Assembly (NCBI GenBank): GCA_038230975.1
Contig: JBBRMF010000015.1
Location: forward strand, 1-40,030
DNA length: 40,030 nt
Direction of reading: 5' to 3'
From: JANXVV01 sp038230975
Lineage (GTDB): Bacteria; Planctomycetota; Phycisphaerae; Tepidisphaerales; Tepidisphaeraceae
The notes beneath the pieces are model-generated. The model worked only from the letters and a program-made list of their open reading frames with translations, had not been told where the DNA came from and ran no database searches. Below, piece by piece: positions 30,468 to 38,315 of the stretch. Each line of letters begins with the position of its first letter. Position 1 is the stretch's first letter. A program made the position numbers and the translations under genes.

Positions 30468-31049
30468 TCAACCGAAGGGCCCGAACTGAAGCACTTTGAT
30501 CAAGTAGAAGACGTAACCAAAAAATGTATCGAAGGCAAACAGAAGGAATGCGATAAATAACATAAAGATGATGACGACCTTGGTTGAACCGATCAGTTCA
30601 GCTTTGGTCGTCCAGTTCACCTTCTTCATTTCGCTGTCCGTGGCGATCAAAAAATCGACCACGTTTGCACGATTAACGGCCATGAACACGACCAACGTGA
30701 AGATGGCTAGGAAACCACCCACGAGCCCAAGAACGACCGGCATATTCGGACGATTATTCACTTGGAACCAGACGGCGGCACGCAAATAAAGGAACTGAGA
30801 CGTGAGCAGTGCGATCAGGACCGCGCCCCCCACCGTTCCGATTCGGGTCCAGTAACCCTGGCCCTTCTTATAGATCGTGAAAAATCCCCCGCGATTGACT
30901 CCCGTTACGCCCGACTTCAAGTTGGCCGAAACAGGATTCTTAGCGGGAATGTTGCCGCTTTTGGCCAGCGATTTCTCTTGCGAAGGATTATCTCGATCGG
31001 CGTCGTCGGCCATGTCGTTCGTTCCGTCTTTCTTCATCAGAGAGGCCAT
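30468..31049 (-). CDS. secE: Preprotein translocase subunit SecE
   Basis: The conserved SecE core is at the C terminus: VVDFLIATDSEMKKVNWTTK, then AELIGSTKVVIIFMLFIAFL and one long final helix. Two further helices precede it (TVGGAVLIALLTSQFLYLRA and MPVVLGLVGGFLAIFTLVVF), giving three in total, and the first ~65 residues are charged and disordered. SecE clamps SecY in the export channel. I start at 31049 (MASLMKKDG) with TCTGGAAA upstream, giving 193 residues; 31013 (MADDAD) is an alternative. The frame runs into the tRNA-Trp gene, so starts beyond 31088 are excluded. Confidence 0.87.
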   Translation of the reverse strand: MASLMKKDGTNDMADDADRDNPSQEKSLAKSGNIPAKNPVSANLKSGVTGVNRGGFFTIYKKGQGYWTRIGTVGGAVLIALLTSQFLYLRAAVWFQVNNRPNMPVVLGLVGGFLAIFTLVVFMAVNRANVVDFLIATDSEMKKVNWTTKAELIGSTKVVIIFMLFIAFLLFAFDTFFGYVFYLIKVLQFGPFG

Positions 31050-31088
31050 AAACATTTCCAGAAACCAGGGGGTCCACCTTAATCGAAG

Positions 31089-31161
31089 CACGCCGGCAAG
31101 GAATCGAACCTTGAACCTGCCGCTTTGGAGACGGCTGCTCTGCCAATTGAGCTACCGGCGT
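31089..31161 (-). tRNA. trnW: tRNA-Trp (anticodon CCA)
   Basis: On the minus strand the 73-nt molecule folds as a full cloverleaf. The acceptor stem is ACGCCGG/CCGGCGT and the D arm GCTC-AATTGGCA-GAGC. The anticodon stem GCCGT/GCGGC carries loop CTCCAAA with CCA in the middle, and the T arm is CAAGG-TTCGATT-CCTTG. The discriminator is G and CCA is not encoded. Its place between rpmG and secE matches the tuf-rpmG-trnW-secE order of many bacteria. Confidence 0.95.
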
Positions 31162-31171
31162 AATTTTATTT

Positions 31172-31259
31172 CGTCAGTCGTCAGGGGTCCGTTGTCAGTT
31201 GTTAAGAAAAAAAATTCGGCATTTTCTTAACAGCTGACAACGGACCCTGACACCGGACG
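31172..31259. repeat. Family D hairpin between rpmG and tRNA-Trp
   Basis: CGTCAGTCGTCAGGGGTCCG and TTGTCAGTTGTTAAGAAAA on the left are almost perfectly complementary to TTTTCTTAACAGCTGACAAC and GGACCCTGACACCGGACG on the right. The stem is about 38 bp with an 11-nt loop. It lies directly after rpmG on the minus strand and could terminate or process the transcript before the tRNA. Confidence 0.8.
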
Positions 31260-31264
31260 ATTGA

Positions 31265-31429
31265 TCATTTCCGCTTAATCTTATGCAGCGTATGGCGGCG
31301 CAAGCGCGGAGAATACTTCTTGACCTCGATTTTCTGAACCCCACCGACGACCTTGATCTCCGTGCGGTAGTTCAAATCACCGGTCTCCGAACACTGTAGC
31401 CAAACCATTTCGCGATTATCTTTTGCCAT
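31265..31429 (-). CDS. rpmG: 50S ribosomal protein L33
   Basis: This short gene encodes 54 residues: MAKDNREMVWLQCSETGDLN, then YRTEIKVVGG and a basic end (KKYSPRLRRHTLHKIKRK). The pattern of Y-x-T after the first beta strand and R-RHTLHK at the end is L33. Only one Cys is present, so this is the zinc-free type. L33 sits near the ribosomal E site. It lies between tuf and tRNA-Trp on the same strand, with family D hairpins on both sides (31172 and 31444). Confidence 0.9.
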   Translation of the reverse strand: MAKDNREMVWLQCSETGDLNYRTEIKVVGGVQKIEVKKYSPRLRRHTLHKIKRK

Positions 31430-31443
31430 AACAACACCAAAGA

Positions 31444-31529
31444 AGCCAGTGGTCAGTTGTCCGTAGTCAGTTGTAAATCAGATGCAATGACTGCATTTGT
31501 ATTTACAACGGACACCTGACAACTGACCA
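31444..31529. repeat. Family D hairpin between tuf and rpmG
   Basis: CAGTGGTCAGTTGTCCGTAG plus TCAGTTGTAAAT pairs imperfectly with ATTTACAACGGACACCTGAC plus AACTGACCACTG, giving a 32-position stem. It fills most of the 114-bp gap after tuf. Confidence 0.8.
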
Positions 31530-31543
31530 CTGACCAATCAAAA

Positions 31544-32740
<1,197 letters not shown>

Positions 32741-32931
32741 GCCTGGGGACCTCCAGATGAGTTCATCGCGGATTTCGGCCAATCTAGCCTGTTTCCGCTC
32801 ATCTGCTTCCGAACGGTTGTCGAGTCCGTTCTGATACGATCACTGCGAATCATCGGCATGCGGCATTAGGGATCGGGTCCGTACTGCAAAATGCCAGTCA
32901 GGGCCCGGTGCCAAATGCCGTCTGCCGCCAA

Positions 32932-33003
32932 AGCTGCCACAGGGGGTTGAACCCTGGACCTCCACATTACCAATGTGGCGCTCTACCACTGAGCTATGGC
33001 AGC
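32932..33003 (-). tRNA. trnT: tRNA-Thr (anticodon GGT)
   Basis: The 72-nt minus-strand cloverleaf has acceptor GCTGCCA/TGGCAGC, D arm GCTC-AGTGGTA-GAGC, anticodon stem CCACA/TGTGG with loop TTGGTAA (anticodon GGT), and T arm CAGGG-TTCAACC-CCCTG. CCA is not encoded. It lies upstream of tuf on the same strand and is probably co-transcribed with it. Confidence 0.95.
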
Positions 33004-33294
33004 GCTCCCCGTGCTACTTTTCAGCGCGCACAGGAGGCGGAGAAGGGCGGAAAGTATAAATCGCCGATACGTAATGTCAATCGACTGTTTTTTGAAATTC
33101 GGGGCGGCGTGATGGAATTTCTCCCACGGATTGCGCTGCGATCCACCCGTGGCTACAACCCGCCGCCCCTTCGGGGCGAAGAAGCACTGTCAACCGAAGC
33201 GTATCATATTGATTATGAATCTTGAAAATTTACATGATGTCTTAACTTTCAGACCTTCCTTCCCGCCCCGCCTCCTGTCCGTTACCTTTAAATC
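33004..33294. other. Intergenic region with a GC-rich dispersed-type hairpin
   Basis: These 291 bp separate the tRNA-Thr and helicase genes, which diverge. At about 33120-33182 CTCCCACGGATTGCGCTGCG, ATCCACCCGTGG and CGCCGCCCCTTCGGGGCG form nested stems resembling dispersed planctomycete repeats; only one copy is in this window. No coding sequence is recognised. Promoters for both neighbours must lie here. Confidence 0.45.
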
Positions 33295-35142
33295 GTGACG
33301 CAGACCGCCGAACAGTTGGCTGCCAGTATTGAACGATGCATGGGGCGAGATCGCCATCGGCTTCGGCACAAGTTGACGCGCGTGCATCAGTTGGCTCGGG
33401 ATCGTAAACCGTTTGATGAGCCATTGGGGCAGCTCATTGCGGAAGTCACCGCATCGGCCGGACAGCGCTCGCGGCGATCGAGCAACCTTCCGAAGCCGAC
33501 CTATCCGCAGGATCTGCCGGTGGTGCAGCGGAAGGCTGAGATTGCAGCCGCCATCTCGGCGAACCAGGTGATCGTGCTCTGTGGTGAAACGGGGTCCGGA
33601 AAAACAACGCAGTTGCCGAAGATTTGTCTGGAGATCGGGCGCGGGGTGGATGGGATGATCGGGCATACGCAACCCCGGCGAATTGCCGCGCGAACTGTGG
33701 CGACGCGCATTGCGCATGAGCTGGATTCACCGCTTGGGCACGCCGCCGGTTACAAGGTGCGGTTCAGCGATAAACTCTCAACGGATACTTATATCAAGTT
33801 GATGACGGATGGCATTTTGCTGGCCGAAACGCAGGGCGATCGATTCTTGAGCGCCTACGACACGATCATTATCGACGAGGCTCACGAGCGAAGCCTGAAC
33901 ATCGATTTTCTTCTGGGCTACTTACGGCAACTGCTTCCGAAACGGCCGGATCTGAAATTGATCATCACTTCCGCAACGATCGATCCGCAGCGATTCAGCA
34001 AGCATTTTGGAGGCGCGCCGATCATCGAAGTTTCCGGGCGAACGTATTCGGTCGATGTGCGATATCGGCCGCTCGTGAGCGATGATCCGGAGGAAGAAGA
34101 CATCACGCAGATTCAGGGGATCATTGACGCCATTGATGAACTCTGGCGGGAAGCGCCGGGCGATACGCTGATTTTTCTGGCCGGTGAGCGGGAGATTCGT
34201 GAGACCGCCGAGGCACTTCGCAAACATCATCCGCCGGGGGTGCAGCAGATGCCGGAGATTTTGCCGTTGTTCGCACGGCTTTCCACGGAAGATCAAAACA
34301 AAGTTTTTTCCGAGCATGGACGAAGACGAATTGTTTTGTCGACCAATGTCGCCGAGACATCGCTGACCGTGCCGGGGATCAAATATGTGATCGACCCGGG
34401 ATTGGCGCGAATCAGTCGATATTCGGTGCGCACAAAAGTGCAGCGATTGCCGATCGAAAAAATCAGCCGTGCCAGCGCAGATCAACGCAAAGGCCGTTGC
34501 GGGCGAGTGAGCGAAGGCGTGTGCGTGCGGCTGTATTCGCAGGTGGATTTTGAAGAACAACCCCAATTCACTGAACCGGAAATCTGGCGAACCAATCTGG
34601 CAAGTGTCATTCTGCAGATGACTTCACTGCGGCTTGGCGACGTCGCGGAGTTTCCGTTTGTGGAGCCGCCGGATTATCGAATGATCAAAGACGGTTACCA
34701 TACGCTGCAGGAACTGGGAGCGATTGATGACAAGAACGCACTGACGAATCTCGGGTGGGAATTGGCAAAGTTGCCGGTCGATCCGCGCATCGGGCGAATG
34801 ATTTTGGCGGCGCGCGATGAGAATTGTCTGCCGGATGTTTTGATCATCGCCGCCGCATTGAGCGTGCAAGACCCGCGCGAGAGGCCGATGGACAAGCAGG
34901 AGATGGCGGACATCGCCCACGGCCCCTTCAAGGATGAGAACAGTGATTTCGTCTCATACCTGAAACTGTGGAAATGGTATCACGAAAAAGTAGCGCATCT
35001 CTCGACGAGCAAACTGCGGCGGACCTGCCAGGAAAATTTTTTATCCTACGTTCGTCTGCGCGAATGGCACGATACGCACCGGCAACTGCACGCGCTGGTC
35101 ACTGAGATGGGGGTGGCTCAACGCAATGGAATGACCGCGTAG
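33295..35142 (+). CDS. hrpA: DEAH-box RNA helicase HrpA, C-terminally truncated
   Basis: The 615-residue product has Walker A GETGSGKTTQ (~97), DEAH (~194), SAT (~226), helicase-C motifs TNVAETSLTVPGIKYVIDPG and QRKGRCGRV, and the HA2 region (LGWELAKLPVDPRIGRMILA). HrpA remodels ribosomes and mRNA. Family members have about 1,300 residues; here the frame stops at QLHALVTEMGVAQRNGMTA, at the point where the long C-terminal half normally begins. The final 25 bp overlap the convergent receiver gene. A deletion or rearrangement that brought in the receiver gene would explain this. The helicase core is intact and may be active. The start is GTG 33295 without a strong ribosome-binding site. Confidence 0.85.
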   Translation: MTQTAEQLAASIERCMGRDRHRLRHKLTRVHQLARDRKPFDEPLGQLIAEVTASAGQRSRRSSNLPKPTYPQDLPVVQRKAEIAAAISANQVIVLCGETGSGKTTQLPKICLEIGRGVDGMIGHTQPRRIAARTVATRIAHELDSPLGHAAGYKVRFSDKLSTDTYIKLMTDGILLAETQGDRFLSAYDTIIIDEAHERSLNIDFLLGYLRQLLPKRPDLKLIITSATIDPQRFSKHFGGAPIIEVSGRTYSVDVRYRPLVSDDPEEEDITQIQGIIDAIDELWREAPGDTLIFLAGEREIRETAEALRKHHPPGVQQMPEILPLFARLSTEDQNKVFSEHGRRRIVLSTNVAETSLTVPGIKYVIDPGLARISRYSVRTKVQRLPIEKISRASADQRKGRCGRVSEGVCVRLYSQVDFEEQPQFTEPEIWRTNLASVILQMTSLRLGDVAEFPFVEPPDYRMIKDGYHTLQELGAIDDKNALTNLGWELAKLPVDPRIGRMILAARDENCLPDVLIIAAALSVQDPRERPMDKQEMADIAHGPFKDENSDFVSYLKLWKWYHEKVAHLSTSKLRRTCQENFLSYVRLREWHDTHRQLHALVTEMGVAQRNGMTA

Positions 35143-35513
35143 CGACCGATCTTTTCTTCGATGCAAGCCATCAACTTATCGATCGGCGTGTCCTTCGGCA
35201 GATAGATTTGCCCGCCGCAAGGGGATGACACGACAGGCGGCTCGGCATTGAGTGCCAATGCGGTCAGAAAAAGGATCGGGGTGTATTTAAATCGACGATC
35301 GGCCCGGAGCATCGCGGCAACATCGCTGCCGTCCATCTCGGGCATCATGACGTCGAGAATAAAAAGATCCGGATCAAACTCGCGGGCTGCGATCAAGGCG
35401 TGGGAAGCTTCGTTCTCTTCCTCGACCAGATAGTAACCCTCGCTTTCGAGGCTGTGCTTCAACAGGGTCGTGAAACCCGGTTCATCATCGATGATGAGAA
35501 TTCGTCTTTTCAT
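35118..35513 (-). CDS. Stand-alone response regulator receiver protein
   Basis: The 131-residue single-domain protein has MKRRILIIDDEPGFTTLLKH with the acidic pair, the phospho-acceptor Asp in LFILDVMMPEMDG, the conserved Thr in LFLTALAL and Lys in IYLPKDTPID. No output domain is present, so it probably signals by protein contact. I start at 35513; the frame extends to 35570, but those residues are not receiver-like. No histidine kinase lies nearby. It is convergent with and overlaps the truncated helicase by 25 bp. Confidence 0.9.
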   Translation of the reverse strand: MKRRILIIDDEPGFTTLLKHSLESEGYYLVEEENEASHALIAAREFDPDLFILDVMMPEMDGSDVAAMLRADRRFKYTPILFLTALALNAEPPVVSSPCGGQIYLPKDTPIDKLMACIEEKIGRYAVIPLR

Positions 35514-35818
35514 AACTCTAACCCCGAACAAAAAAGAAGTGCTCAGACTTTTCGATGTGTACAGACACACCTGCAGGCGACAAAGCGAAAGGCGGCTGCA
35601 GCTGACTTCAGCCGTTTACAAAGCATATCTCGCCAACGCGAGAATTTCCAAAAAAAATCCCCTATTTTGTCTATTTTGCAAAAAAATCTGCCTGATATCC
35701 CGTGATCCGGAAATGCCGATTCCCCTGAAATCGCATTGCAGCACCCGCAATCACGGGCGGATATACTCTAAACCTGTCATCGGCCAGATGCACTTACTTA
35801 CGGGATGGAAGGATTCGC
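35514..35818. other. Intergenic region between receiver and ECF sigma genes
   Basis: These 305 bp hold the divergent promoters of the receiver and sigma-factor genes. An AT-rich patch (about 35645-35700, several A-runs) is the most promoter-like part. No gene or clear hairpin is seen. Confidence 0.45.
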
Positions 35819-36394
35819 GTGGACGATCGGACGGTAAAATTTGCCCGCGAAGGGGACCAGGCCGCCTTGGCAGTGCTGCTGCGAGAGTTGCAGGATCCGT
35901 GGTTTCGTTTCTCGATGAGCTTGTTGGGTGATATAGAACGCTCCCGCGAAGCCACGCAGGAAACCGGGTTGCGGTTTATCAAAACGCTGTCTGCTTTTCG
36001 CGGTGACAGCCAACTGCAAACCTGGTCGCTGGGGATTGCATTGAATGTCGTGCGGGAGATGCGTCGCAAGCATCGCGCGATTTCGGATGAAGGGCAGGAA
36101 TTTCTTGCCGCAAAGCACCAACCGTTGGAATCGCCTTTGGTGGCCGCCGATCTTGCGGAGCAGCGTGAAAATTTGCATGCGGTTTTAGCCGATCTACCAG
36201 ACAGGCAACGAGAGGCGATTGTGTTTCGATTTTTTGAAGGATTGTCCGTCGAGGAAACCGCGCAAGCCATGGGTTGTGCCGAAGGTACGGTAAAGGCCAC
36301 CGTACACCAGGCGTTGCGGGCAATGAAGCTGAGATTGTCGGCCCCGAAAACGACAACCATTTTACCGCGAAATGCGGCGTTGAATAAAGTATGA
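35819..36394 (+). CDS. ECF-type RNA polymerase sigma factor
   Basis: The 191-residue product starts at GTG 35819 with GGAAGGA about 8 nt upstream. Region 2 runs through LGDIERSREATQETGLRFIK and FRGDSQLQTWSLGIALNVVR. Region 4 runs through LPDRQREAIVFRFFEGLSVE, ETAQAMGCAEGTVKATVHQA and LRAMKLRL, the helix-turn-helix that reads the -35 box. Region 3 is missing, as expected for this class. It directs RNA polymerase to a small regulon. The next gene on the strand encodes a membrane protein that could be its anti-sigma factor, but a 96-bp repeat element separates them. Confidence 0.9.
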   Translation: MDDRTVKFAREGDQAALAVLLRELQDPWFRFSMSLLGDIERSREATQETGLRFIKTLSAFRGDSQLQTWSLGIALNVVREMRRKHRAISDEGQEFLAAKHQPLESPLVAADLAEQRENLHAVLADLPDRQREAIVFRFFEGLSVEETAQAMGCAEGTVKATVHQALRAMKLRLSAPKTTTILPRNAALNKV

Positions 36395-36421
36395 AACAGT
36401 CTTTCGTAAGGTCCGCTTTAG

Positions 36422-36517
36422 AGACTGGGAATTTATAGGTGGCGTGGGCGTCTCGCCCGCGTTTTCTTCAGACAAAAGCACGGGCGAGACGCCTATGCCA
36501 CCATTTCTTTTCGAGTT
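36422..36517 (-). repeat. 96-bp family A element, copy 3, inserted in a family B palindrome
   Basis: Same length as copies 1 and 2, in reverse orientation. The flanks are CTTTAG (36416-36421) and CTTTAG (36518-36523), a perfect 6-bp direct repeat. Removing the element and one flank gives GGTCCGCTTTAGCGGACGGA, a complete family B palindrome. It lies between the ECF sigma gene and its putative partner. Confidence 0.85.
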
Positions 36518-36573
36518 CTTTAGCGGACGGAGTCGTTGCTGCAAGATAATTCTTATGCTTTGAAAGAATCGTC

Positions 36574-37074
36574 ATGAGTGAACTTCGCAAACAACTTGAA
36601 TCAGCCGTATCCGACTATCGCGCCACGGGCTATGCCGGTGACTTGGCCACGGAACTTCTCGGAAAGCCGATGAAGATGCCCGTAACAGGGTTGATCTGGA
36701 GACGATTCCTGCCATTGATGATGGGGGCGATGGCGGCCACGATCGCGATCGTATTTTGGCAGTATCGGGTATCACACGCGCCATCGCAGCGGCAAATCGT
36801 CCAACTACTGCCCATTCCGTCGGCCGCTGTTCCACTCGCTTGGCCCGCAAAATTGACGCGTCTGCACGCCCCGCCTTACGAGAGTTACGTCATGGACATG
36901 CGTTCGGGTATGCGTGAGGCCGTCCTGCAATTGAGCGGCAACGTAGACGGCGCGCTTGAGGCTCCGCTGGTGAGCGACAGCGTTCAAACGGTGCGGCATG
37001 TCGCAGGGGAGTTGCAGGAGTTCGCGATGGTGACCTGGTCTCAGCTTCGACCGCGCAAGGAACCGGGATGTTGA
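36574..37074 (+). CDS. Membrane protein next to ECF sigma; putative anti-sigma factor
   Basis: The 166-residue product has a short cytoplasmic part (MSELRKQLESAVSDYRATGY to residue ~42) and one membrane helix (FLPLMMGAMAATIAIVFWQY). The outer domain of about 100 residues has a Pro-rich start (QRQIVQLLPIPSAAVPLAWP). This is the layout of membrane anti-sigma factors, and it follows the ECF gene by 180 bp on the same strand. However, the zinc-binding HxxxCxxC motif is absent and the cytoplasmic part is short. The role is inferred from context. A hairpin terminator follows. Confidence 0.65.
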   Translation: MSELRKQLESAVSDYRATGYAGDLATELLGKPMKMPVTGLIWRRFLPLMMGAMAATIAIVFWQYRVSHAPSQRQIVQLLPIPSAAVPLAWPAKLTRLHAPPYESYVMDMRSGMREAVLQLSGNVDGALEAPLVSDSVQTVRHVAGELQEFAMVTWSQLRPRKEPGC

Positions 37075-37093
37075 GAACTTCCTAAACGAAAAA

Positions 37094-37123
37094 GCCATGG
37101 TCACCGGGGGGGGGGACCATGGC
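37094..37123. terminator. Bidirectional terminator with a G10 loop
   Basis: GCCATGGTC (37094-37102) pairs with GACCATGGC (37115-37123). The loop is ACC plus a run of ten G (37106-37115, the last pairing in the stem). T-tracts occur on both sides: TTTTT on the minus strand after the kdgK-like gene, and GGTTTGGGTGGTTTTTATTT further on for the plus strand. The long G-run is prone to slippage and sequencing error. Confidence 0.75.
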
Positions 37124-37151
37124 CGGTTTGGGTGGTTTTTATTTATTTCGT

Positions 37152-38234
37152 CTATCGTTGTACCCGGGCGGAACCGCCTTTTGCTAACGCCTCAACTTCT
37201 TCCAGTTTGGCCATCGTGACGTCGCCGGGGAATGTGGTCAGTAACGCGCCGTGCGCCCAGCCGAGGCGCAACGCCTCTTCGGGCGTCTTTCCGGCTATAA
37301 GCCCATAGAATAGGCCGGCAGCGAAACCATCACCGCCACCGATTCGGTCAATGACATCCAACTGCATCGTCGGGCTTACATAACGCTTACCCTCGAGCCA
37401 CAGCACGGCTGCCCAGTCATGGCGATTTGTGGAATGCACCTCACGCAATGTCGTTGCGACCATCTTAATGTGCGGATGCTGCTCGATCACGATGTCGATC
37501 AGTTTGAAAAACGCTTCCGGGTCCAGCTTTGATTTGCCGGCGGCCACGTCCGGCCCTTTGATCCCCAGGCCCTTTTGCAAATCTTCCTCGTTGCCGACCA
37601 ACGCATCGACGTTGCTGACGATCTTTTTAATGACTTGTACACCCTTGGCCTCCCCGCCGGCAGAAGCCCAGAGTTTGGCGCGATAGTTCAGATCAAACGA
37701 ATTGACGGCCCCTTGTGCTTTAGCGGCCTTCATGCCTTCGATGATGACATCCGAGGTGGTCTCGGACAGTGCCGCAAAAATGCCGCCCGAATGGAACCAC
37801 TTTACGCCCCCGGCCATGATCTTCGCCCAGTCAAAATCCCCCGCTTTCAACATCGCGCCGGCTTCGTTCGACCGATTGTAAAAAACGACAGGAGCTCGAA
37901 CCCCCTGCCCGCGGTCGCTGTAAACGGTAGCCATATTCGGCCCGCGAACGCCGTCGTGATCGAACCATTTATAAAACGGCGTGACCCCCGCCTCGCGCAC
38001 CTTGGCCTGAATCAATTCTCCGATCGGGTACTTGACCATCGCGGTCGCCACGCCGGTCTTCAGGCCGAAGCAATCTGAAAGATTCGCCGCAACGTTGTAT
38101 TCACCGCCGGAAACGTGAATGTCAAAAGACCGAGCCTTGCGAAAGGGAATCACTCCCGGATCAAGCCGGTGGACGAGCGCGCCCAGAGAGAGAAAATCAA
38201 GTTTTGCGGTGGGTGGAATGTTTAGTGTGCTCAT
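37152..38234 (-). CDS. kdgK: PfkB-family sugar kinase, probable 2-keto-3-deoxygluconate kinase
   Basis: The 360-residue product has the N-terminal PfkB region (FDIHVSGGEYNVAANLSDCF) and an FDLNYRAKLW segment typical of KDG kinases. The catalytic signature is DVIDRIGGGDGFAAGLFYGL, containing the anion hole and base Asp. KDG kinase phosphorylates 2-keto-3-deoxygluconate with ATP, feeding sugar-acid breakdown into the Entner-Doudoroff route. Another PfkB sugar kinase (for example fructokinase) is possible. The gene is divergent from the glycosidase-like gene, which may supply sugars, and ends at the G10 terminator. Confidence 0.8.
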   Translation of the reverse strand: MSTLNIPPTAKLDFLSLGALVHRLDPGVIPFRKARSFDIHVSGGEYNVAANLSDCFGLKTGVATAMVKYPIGELIQAKVREAGVTPFYKWFDHDGVRGPNMATVYSDRGQGVRAPVVFYNRSNEAGAMLKAGDFDWAKIMAGGVKWFHSGGIFAALSETTSDVIIEGMKAAKAQGAVNSFDLNYRAKLWASAGGEAKGVQVIKKIVSNVDALVGNEEDLQKGLGIKGPDVAAGKSKLDPEAFFKLIDIVIEQHPHIKMVATTLREVHSTNRHDWAAVLWLEGKRYVSPTMQLDVIDRIGGGDGFAAGLFYGLIAGKTPEEALRLGWAHGALLTTFPGDVTMAKLEEVEALAKGGSARVQR

Positions 38235-38315
38235 TCGAGTAATATAGCGACGGGTTCAAGTGATTCCAGCTTCCTCCTCATGGTTCCTTTTCCATCTTCC
38301 CTGTAAAACAACACC

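Noticed and set aside
31050..31091. Longer SecE start at 31091
   Set aside because: It would overlap the acceptor end of the tRNA-Trp gene.
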